Shown here piece by piece: positions 1 to 4,015 of a stretch of 6,507 nt of DNA (position 1 is the first letter of the stretch; each line of letters starts with the position of its first letter). Both the position numbers and the translations under genes were made by a program. Under the pieces are notes generated by a model. That model was given only the letters and a program-made list of their open reading frames with translations, did no database searches and was not told the DNA's origin. Source of the DNA: JBOHRE01 sp050732635 (GTDB taxonomy: Bacteria > Gemmatimonadota > Gemmatimonadetes > Longimicrobiales > RSA9); NCBI GenBank assembly GCA_050732635.1, contig JBOHRE010000142.1:1-6507 (forward strand), in the 5' to 3' direction.

Positions 1-921
1 GGCCGCACACTCGTTCTGATCAATCCGGTCGCGGGGCACGATGATCCGGCCCAGCTGCGCCGCCTGCTCGGCGGCGCATTCGCCGCGCGCGGCGCGTCGT
101 TCGACATCGTCGAGACCGGGTTCGCCGGCCATGCCACCGAGCTCGCCCGTCTCGCCGTCGCCGAGGGCTACCGCGCCGTGGCGCTGGTCGGCGGCGACGG
201 CACGCTCGCGGAAGTCGCCACCGGCCTCGCCGGAACCCGCGTGCCGCTCGCCATCATCGCGCGCGGCACGGCGAATCAGGTGCCCCGCAATCTCGGCATC
301 CCGCTGGGCATCGAGGCGGCGGTCGAGGTCGCGGTCGGCGGCACGCCGATCCCGCTCGACCTCGGCCGCGTCGGCGACCGCGTCTTCGCCCTCGCGGCCG
401 GCGCCGGTTACGATGCGGCGGTCATGGCCGCCGCATCGCGCGAGCTGAAGGAGCGCTTCGGCTTCGGCGCCTACCTGATCGCCGCGCTGCGTGAGGTCTT
501 CAATATGGCGCCCGCCGAGTTCCACATCGTGGCCGACGATCGGGAGCTGACCGTGCGCGCCGTCTCCGTCATGCTCGCCAACGTCGGCGAGCTCTTCGCC
601 GGCTATCTGCCGATCCGTTTCCCGCTCGCGCCACGCACGACCACGCCGCTGCAGAGTTGGCAGGATGGCCTGCTCGACGTGCTCATCCTCGCGCCGGAGG
701 GGCTGCGCGGACTCGCCGAAGTGCTGTGGCGCGCCGCCCGCCGTCGCTTTGGCGGCGACGAAAGGCTGATTCACTTCCAGGCCCGGCGCGTCGAGATCCA
801 CGCCGAGCCGCCGATGGCGGTGCAGATCGACGGCGACGCCGCCGGCACGACGCCGCTACACGCCGAGGCGGTGCCCCACGGCGTGTATGTCCTGGTGGCC
901 GGACCCGGAAATGCCAACTGA
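1..921 (+). CDS. Lipid kinase of the diacylglycerol kinase / YegS family, 5' partial
   Basis: The reading frame is open from base 1 to TGA at 919-921 (306 codons seen). The start lies upstream, because no start codon precedes the conserved first strand (LVLINPVAG, fragment residues 4-12), so only a few residues are probably missing. The nucleotide-binding signature GGDGT lies at fragment residues 64-68, followed by RGTANQ at 88-93, the counterpart of the usual P-x-GT-G/A-N loop. The C-terminal beta domain carries IDGD (276-279), matching the DGE/DGD motif of the family, and the protein ends in a short beta strand (VYVLVAG). The family transfers phosphate from ATP to diacylglycerol, sphingoid or related lipids at the inner membrane face. 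The total length of about 310 residues is normal. The exact lipid substrate cannot be read from sequence. The Arg before GTAN, where Leu, Phe or Gly is more usual, is a small oddity. No partner gene is visible, and efp follows after 162 bases. Confidence 0.93.
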   Translation, partial: GRTLVLINPVAGHDDPAQLRRLLGGAFAARGASFDIVETGFAGHATELARLAVAEGYRAVALVGGDGTLAEVATGLAGTRVPLAIIARGTANQVPRNLGIPLGIEAAVEVAVGGTPIPLDLGRVGDRVFALAAGAGYDAAVMAAASRELKERFGFGAYLIAALREVFNMAPAEFHIVADDRELTVRAVSVMLANVGELFAGYLPIRFPLAPRTTTPLQSWQDGLLDVLILAPEGLRGLAEVLWRAARRRFGGDERLIHFQARRVEIHAEPPMAVQIDGDAAGTTPLHAEAVPHGVYVLVAGPGNAN

Positions 922-923
922 TC

Positions 924-949
924 CCGCGGAGGCCGCGGAGCCGCCGGAG
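924..949 (+). repeat. Degenerate relative of the GAGGACG-type repeat core
   Basis: Three bases after the lipid kinase stop lies a run built from CCGCGGAGG-CCGCGGAG-CCGCCGGAG. Its first 17 bases match the first 17 bases (from the second base on) of the 27-base core found at 3763 and 3844, with two differences. The same roughly 9-base internal periodicity is visible. I infer a decayed copy of the same repeat family. GC-rich chance similarity is the alternative. Confidence 0.4.
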
Positions 950-973
950 TGTGCGAGGCGAGAGCGATTGAAG

Positions 974-1017
974 CAGCCCTTGAAAACCGTCCGCATCTTG
1001 CACACTTTTCAAGGCTG
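974..1017 (+). other. Inverted repeat / hairpin in the efp leader
   Basis: CCTTGAAAA at 978-986 is perfectly complementary to TTTTCAAGG at 1006-1014. The stem extends by CAG (974-976) pairing with CTG (1015-1017) across one bulged C at 977. This gives 12 base pairs enclosing a 19-base loop. It lies between the lipid kinase and efp, and its A/T-rich inner stem stands out in GC-rich DNA. There is no T-run after it, so a classic intrinsic terminator is not supported. It could be an operator for a dimeric regulator or an mRNA leader structure. Confidence 0.6.
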
Positions 1018-1043
1018 GGCGTGGCACGATCGCGCGGCAGGCA

Positions 1044-1078
1044 GACCACTGACCACGAACCAGCAACCAGCAACCGCA
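1044..1078 (+). repeat. Heptanucleotide tandem repeat upstream of efp
   Basis: Four consecutive seven-base units (GACCACT, GACCACG, AACCAGC, AACCAGC) and a partial fifth (AACC) run up to six bases before the efp start. The unit consensus is RACCA followed by two variable bases. The tract occupies the place where a Shine-Dalgarno sequence would be expected, and none is present. Its role is unknown. It may be a simple-sequence repeat or an unstructured, ribosome-accessible leader. Confidence 0.6.
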
Positions 1079-1083
1079 TTTCT

Positions 1084-1644
1084 ATGATTGCCGCGACACA
1101 GATCCGCCGCGGCATGGTGATCGTGATGAACGGCGATCCGTGCCGCATCCTGGAGTTCAACCATCACACGCCGGGCAACCTGCGGGCGATGGTGCAGACC
1201 AAGATGCGCAACCTGCGTACGGGCACGCAGTTCGAGCACCGCTTCCGCGCGGCGGACACGATCGACCGCGCGACGCTCGAGACGCACGAGCTGCAGTACC
1301 TCTACAGCGACGGCCAGATCTACCACTTCATGAACGTGGAGAACTACGAGCAGGTGCCGCTGGACCGGGAAGCGCTCGGCGATGCCGCGCAGTGGTTGAC
1401 CGAAGGTCTGGTGATCCAGGCGGAGTTCTACGATGGCCGCGCCATCGGTGTGCAGCTGCCCAAGACCATGGAGTTGCGGGTCGACCACACCGAACCCGCG
1501 CTTGCGGGCGCCACCAAGTCTGCGCAGACCAAGCCCGCCAAGCTGGAGAACGGCGCCACCGTGCAGGTCCCGCCGTTCATCAATATCGGCGACGTCGTCA
1601 AAGTGGATCCGGCGGAAGGGAAGTACCTCGAGCGCGCCCGCTGA
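1084..1644 (+). CDS. efp: Translation elongation factor P (EF-P)
   Basis: This 186-residue protein matches EF-P across its full length. EF-P binds between the P and E sites of the ribosome and rescues stalls at consecutive prolines. The N-terminal KOW-like domain spans about residues 1-64, the first OB domain about 65-127, and the C-terminal OB domain about 128-186. The family signature K-x-A-x4-G-x2-V-x-V-P-x2-I-x2-G is present at 150-169. HFMN at 81-84 matches the conserved stretch in the middle domain. The ATG at 1084 is chosen because IAATQIRRGMVI then aligns with the family N-terminus. The same frame is open upstream to 949, but that extension looks non-homologous. No Shine-Dalgarno sequence precedes the start. 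At the tip of domain I the sequence is PGNLRA, which puts Asn32 where E. coli has the modified Lys34. This EF-P therefore cannot carry beta-lysyl-lysine or 5-aminopentanol-lysine there, nor rhamnosyl-arginine. Confidence 0.95.
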   Translation: MIAATQIRRGMVIVMNGDPCRILEFNHHTPGNLRAMVQTKMRNLRTGTQFEHRFRAADTIDRATLETHELQYLYSDGQIYHFMNVENYEQVPLDREALGDAAQWLTEGLVIQAEFYDGRAIGVQLPKTMELRVDHTEPALAGATKSAQTKPAKLENGATVQVPPFINIGDVVKVDPAEGKYLERAR

Positions 1645-1651
1645 AGCGCGC
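1632..1651. terminator. Possible shared terminator hairpin between convergent genes
   Basis: GCGCGC at 1632-1637 and GCGCGC at 1646-1651 can pair around an eight-base loop that includes the efp stop codon. The gap to the opposing gene is only 11 bases, so any terminator must overlap the coding ends. There is no T-run on either strand, and GC-alternating runs pair easily by chance, so the call is weak. Confidence 0.2.
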
Positions 1652-1655
1652 GCGT

Positions 1656-2978
1656 TCAGACGCCGCTGAACCGCGGATTCACGATGTTGTTGTAGATCGA
1701 GCCGAAGGTGTACGACAGGCCGAAGCGCATGAAGTACCGGTAGTCGGTCTCGAGCTGTTGCAGCCGCAGCAGGACTTCCTCGTCGGACGCGCCCGCCCGC
1801 GGCAGCCCGATCTGGTCGCGGATCTTCGAGTAGGACCCGCCGATGTTCGCGGACAGACCCTGGAACAGCCTCACCTCGACGTTGCCGAAGAGCCCCAGGC
1901 TGTAGCGTTGCTGGTCGGCGCTCAGCTCTGCTGGCGCCTGCGCCCCTGGCTGCCAGCCGAGGAAGTGCCCCGCCTCGAGGTTCAGGTTGACCGACCCCCA
2001 TGGTTGGGTCTGCTCGAGCTCGGCCTCCAGCAGTTGCTCGGCGAATCGTTCCTGCGTGCGAAAGAAGATCGTCTCCTCCTCGTACTCGATGAACCGCGGG
2101 CCGACGGAGTAGCGGAACGTGAGCTGCCGCCGGGTGGACTCGTCGTACGGGAAGACATTGTACTCGAGCGCGGGTGCGATTCGCGCCGAGATTTCGTGGT
2201 TCTCGAACGTGGACGAGCTGACCGACGCGAGCGCACCGCCCGACCAGTGCGCGCCCCAACTGTTGGCGACCAGCAGATCGCCCTGGTAGCTGCTGCGCTC
2301 CGTCTCGATCGTGCTGTCGCTCAGCTCGAAGCGGCTGTGGAAGGCGCTGCCACGCGTGCGTAACGTGAGCTTCCATTCCTCGGTGATCCGGGTCGCGCGA
2401 ACATCCCCGGACACGTTGCGGAAGCTCGCCTGCGACTCCCCATCGAGGAAGCCGTTCAGGCCGAGCCGGAACACCCAGAAGTTCCATGGATCCGCCTGGG
2501 CGGCGGCCGCGTCGGACGGCGCTGCCGCAGAGCCGTCGGCGGCGCGCAGGCCGATCTCCAGCCGTGCAGCCACGGGTGTGTCGGCGGCGAAGCGTACCAG
2601 CCCCAGCTTCAGCAGACGAGCGAGCTCCTGCCGCTCCTCGTCATCCGTCGCGGCCGGTCCGATCGTCGTGCTCAGCGTATCCGCCGTGCCGGCGAACCGC
2701 TGTCCTCCCACGAAGGCCAGATCGAAGCGGCGCCCGCCTGCGCCCGTTTCCTGCGCCGTCACCAGCACGTGGACATCGGCCACCTGCCGGTCACGGACCC
2801 AGTTGACCCAGACGATCTCCGTGCGGAAGTAGTCGTCGTCGCAGCCCCAGGTCTGGCAATCGAGAAACACATTCAGCGTTTCCGGCGACTGCGCTGTGCC
2901 GCCGGTCTGCGCCGCGAGCGCTGAGGCGGATCCGCCGGTGAACACAACGATCACGGCATTGAGCACGAAGGTACGCAC
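1656..2978 (-). CDS. Exported outer-membrane beta-barrel protein of unknown function
   Basis: With the GTG at 2978-2976 as start, the protein has 440 residues. This start is preferred because GGAG lies seven bases upstream and because it gives a compact Sec signal: MRT, a hydrophobic stretch FVLNAVIVVFTGG, then SASALAA with likely cleavage near residues 22-23. ATG codons at 3053 and 3071 are in frame but add a hydrophilic, Ala-rich tail and reach into the divergent promoter region. Mature residues about 33-150 form a soluble-looking domain with LNVFLDC, a C-x4-C pair (Cys41, Cys46) and RTEIVWVNWVRDR followed by ADVHVLVT. From about residue 170 to the end, alternating polar and hydrophobic segments rich in aromatic residues suggest beta strands of a barrel, ending YFMRFGLSYTFGSIYNNI. 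I recall similar hypothetical proteins from Gemmatimonadota-type genomes but no assigned function. It is convergent with efp and divergent from the HmuY-like gene. Confidence 0.8.
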   Translation of the reverse strand: MRTFVLNAVIVVFTGGSASALAAQTGGTAQSPETLNVFLDCQTWGCDDDYFRTEIVWVNWVRDRQVADVHVLVTAQETGAGGRRFDLAFVGGQRFAGTADTLSTTIGPAATDDEERQELARLLKLGLVRFAADTPVAARLEIGLRAADGSAAAPSDAAAAQADPWNFWVFRLGLNGFLDGESQASFRNVSGDVRATRITEEWKLTLRTRGSAFHSRFELSDSTIETERSSYQGDLLVANSWGAHWSGGALASVSSSTFENHEISARIAPALEYNVFPYDESTRRQLTFRYSVGPRFIEYEEETIFFRTQERFAEQLLEAELEQTQPWGSVNLNLEAGHFLGWQPGAQAPAELSADQQRYSLGLFGNVEVRLFQGLSANIGGSYSKIRDQIGLPRAGASDEEVLLRLQQLETDYRYFMRFGLSYTFGSIYNNIVNPRFSGV

Positions 2979-3093
2979 GCGCTTGCTCCACGGTTTTCGG
3001 TGGCTGGCTGCCGGCCCGCGGCACTGTGCCGCAGCAGCCGAATTGTGTAACATTTCGTCTGCAAGTGCCATACGAACCCGACCGCCGGCGACG
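2979..3093. promoter_or_regulatory. Divergent control region between barrel protein and HmuY-like gene
   Basis: About 115 bases separate the chosen start of the minus-strand barrel gene from the plus-strand HmuY-like gene, so promoters for both should lie here. The only A/T-rich patch is around 3041-3058 (AATTGTGTAACATTTCG). On the plus strand, TAACAT at 3048-3053, preceded by TGTG, is a 4-of-6 match to a -10 box. On the minus strand, CACAAT from the same patch is also 4 of 6. No convincing -35 box pairs with either, so individual promoters are not called. Confidence 0.35.
2986..2989 (-). promoter_or_regulatory. Ribosome binding site that decides the GTG start
   Basis: Read on the minus strand, GGAG sits seven bases before a GTG codon in frame with the barrel protein. 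The upstream in-frame ATG codons at 3053 and 3071 have no comparable purine-rich site. This supports the shorter protein, which begins directly with its signal peptide. Confidence 0.5.
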
Positions 3094-3702
3094 ATGCCGT
3101 TCATGCCCAGTGCTTCATACGCGATAGTCGCTGCGCTCTTCCTCGCCGCCGGGGCGCTCGTGACGCTCTCGTTGCAGCGCTCGGAGCCGCGCACGTTTCC
3201 GCTCACCAGCCCCGCGCCACAGCCGGTCCGCGCCGCGCTCGTCGGTCCGCTCACCTATACGGTTGATGCACGGCACCCGGATCACTGGACGCGCTTCGAT
3301 TTCGGCCGCGGCAGCGTCGTGGCGGATGACGACTGGGACCTCGCCTTTCGACGCAACCGCATCATCACCAACGGCGGGCCCGGCTTCACCGGTGCGGCCG
3401 GGATCATCGACCTGGGCGACGTCGCCTTCGACAGCGTCCGCACCGTCCCGACGGCCGGCTACGAGCCGACGACCGTGCGCTCGGATTCCAGCAACCGCGC
3501 GATCGAACGCTGGTACGACTACGGCTTCACCAGCCACCTGTTGACGCCGAAGCCGCAGGTGTATGCGGTGCGGACGGCGGATGGTCGCTACGCGAAGCTG
3601 CAGATCCTCGCCTACTACTGCCCCGGTGCCGAGCCCGCGTGCCTGACGTTTCGTTACGCGTATCAGGGGGACGGCTCGACTCGGGTCGCCCCCGTTCAGT
3701 AG
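3094..3702 (+). CDS. HmuY-family (heme-binding-like) membrane-anchored protein
   Basis: This 202-residue protein starts with one hydrophobic segment (residues 9-27, YAIVAALFLAAGALVTLSL) followed by QRSEP, which fits a signal anchor or poorly cleaved signal peptide. There is no lipobox cysteine, whereas the best known HmuY proteins are lipoproteins. Residues about 54-193 resemble the HmuY domain: DDDWDLAFRRNRIITNGG at 78-95, a Gly-rich turn, then VYAVRTADGRYAKLQ at 156-170 and a final strand LTFRYAYQ at 184-191. Cys176 and Cys183 may form a disulfide. HmuY of Porphyromonas gingivalis binds heme through two histidines. Here only His61, His64 and His148 exist, so heme binding is not shown. An ATG at 3103 is an alternative start. 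The ribosome binding site is weak for both. No TonB-dependent receptor lies in the window. The divergent barrel gene may share regulation. Confidence 0.75.
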   Translation: MPFMPSASYAIVAALFLAAGALVTLSLQRSEPRTFPLTSPAPQPVRAALVGPLTYTVDARHPDHWTRFDFGRGSVVADDDWDLAFRRNRIITNGGPGFTGAAGIIDLGDVAFDSVRTVPTAGYEPTTVRSDSSNRAIERWYDYGFTSHLLTPKPQVYAVRTADGRYAKLQILAYYCPGAEPACLTFRYAYQGDGSTRVAPVQ

Positions 3703-3741
3703 CGCGCTGGTCGCGGGCGTGCGCGGCCCGCTTCGACCGCT

Positions 3742-3747
3742 TACAAT
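3742..3747 (+). promoter_or_regulatory. Candidate -10 box upstream of the peptidase leader
   Basis: TACAAT matches the sigma-70 -10 consensus at five of six positions and is the only such site in GC-rich surroundings just after the HmuY-like gene. Initiation would fall near 3754, giving a leader of about 260 bases that contains all three repeat copies. No good -35 box is seen at 16-18 bases upstream. Confidence 0.35.
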
Positions 3748-3755
3748 GCCGGCTC

Positions 3756-3836
3756 GGGGTTCACCGCCGAGGACGCGGAGGACGCCGAGCGCCGGCCTGC
3801 CGCGGCCACCCCGGTGAGCCATCACCTATTGTTTGT
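3756..3836 (+). repeat. Direct repeat unit, copy A (81 bases)
   Basis: The unit starts with GGGGTTCACC, holds the 27-base core at 3763-3789 (nine-base period: GCCGAGGAC, GCGGAGGAC, GCCGAG), then GGCC-TGCCGC-GGCC, then the small hairpin GGTGA (3813-3817) with TCACC (3822-3826), followed by TATTGTTTG. It aligns end to end with copy B, differing by three substitutions and three short indels. The GGTGA hairpin with its T-rich tail could weakly terminate the upstream gene. Confidence 0.9.
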
Positions 3837-3924
3837 GGGGTTGACCGCCGAGGACGCGGAGGACGCCGAGCGCTTCGCCGGCCTGCCGCGGCCAGACCGG
3901 TGAGCCCATCACCTATTGTTGTGG
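3837..3924 (+). repeat. Direct repeat unit, copy B
   Basis: This is a tandem copy of the preceding unit with its 27-base core at 3844-3870, identical to the core of copy A. Relative to A it carries five extra bases (CTTCG type) after the core, GA for CC before CCGG, one extra C in the loop of the GGTGA/TCACC hairpin (stem 3899-3903 with 3909-3913) and one T fewer in the tail. The hairpin stem is kept in both copies while its loop changes length. Confidence 0.9.
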
Positions 3925-3955
3925 TTTTCTCGGCGCCCTCCGCGTCCTCGGCGGT
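3844..3955 (+). other. Large imperfect palindrome formed by copies B and C
   Basis: The core of copy B and the inverted copy C can pair as a 27-bp stem with a single A-C mismatch around a 58-base loop. Copy A can compete for the same partner over a 139-base loop. The element of 112 bases with terminal inverted repeats resembles a small non-autonomous mobile element or a REP-type palindrome. No clean target-site duplication flanks it. In RNA the structure would stand about 60 bases before the peptidase start. Confidence 0.6.
3929..3955 (-). repeat. Inverted copy of the 27-base repeat core (copy C)
   Basis: Read on the minus strand, these 27 bases match the cores at 3763-3789 and 3844-3870 in 26 of 27 positions; the one difference is G for A in the third nine-base unit. 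Only the core is present, without the rest of the A/B unit. It follows a TTTT run at 3925-3928. The stretch after it, from 3956 to the ribosome binding site at 4004, holds nothing I recognise. Confidence 0.9.
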
Positions 3956-4003
3956 AATTGACTGCCCGGGAGGCGAAGGCCGTCGCTGCCCTGGGCATCG
4001 CAG

Positions 4004-4009
4004 AGGAGG
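4004..4009 (+). promoter_or_regulatory. Strong Shine-Dalgarno sequence of the S9 peptidase
   Basis: AGGAGG, a perfect match to the anti-Shine-Dalgarno complement, lies six bases before the ATG at 4016. It settles the start over the nearer ATG at 4011, which runs into a stop after two codons. It is the clearest ribosome binding site in the window. Confidence 0.85.
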
Positions 4010-4015
4010 AATGAC

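Noticed and set aside
949..1083. A 45-residue N-terminal extension of EF-P
   Set aside because: The extension is hydrophilic and unlike any EF-P, it spans the hairpin and the heptad repeat, and the ATG at 1084 reproduces the family N-terminus.
1009..2487. A 492-codon minus-strand frame and a 407-codon plus-strand frame (1140-2363) across efp and the barrel gene
   Set aside because: Both cross the convergent gene ends and read efp or the barrel gene in a wrong frame, giving Arg/Ala-rich low-complexity protein.
2979..3254. A 92-residue N-terminal extension of the barrel protein
   Set aside because: It would overlap the divergent HmuY-like gene and bury the signal peptide inside the protein. 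The GTG at 2978 with a GGAG site fits better.
3756..3955. A short CRISPR array
   Set aside because: The sequence between the two direct cores is itself repeated rather than unique, the third copy is inverted, and no cas gene is near.
3844..3955. A recent insertion of a mobile element with target duplication
   Set aside because: The flanks (GGTTG on the left, AATTG on the right) show no exact duplication beyond a trinucleotide, and no transposase is present in the window.
3703..4015. A riboswitch in the peptidase leader
   Set aside because: The structure is explained by repeat copies, and no conserved riboswitch core that I know is visible.
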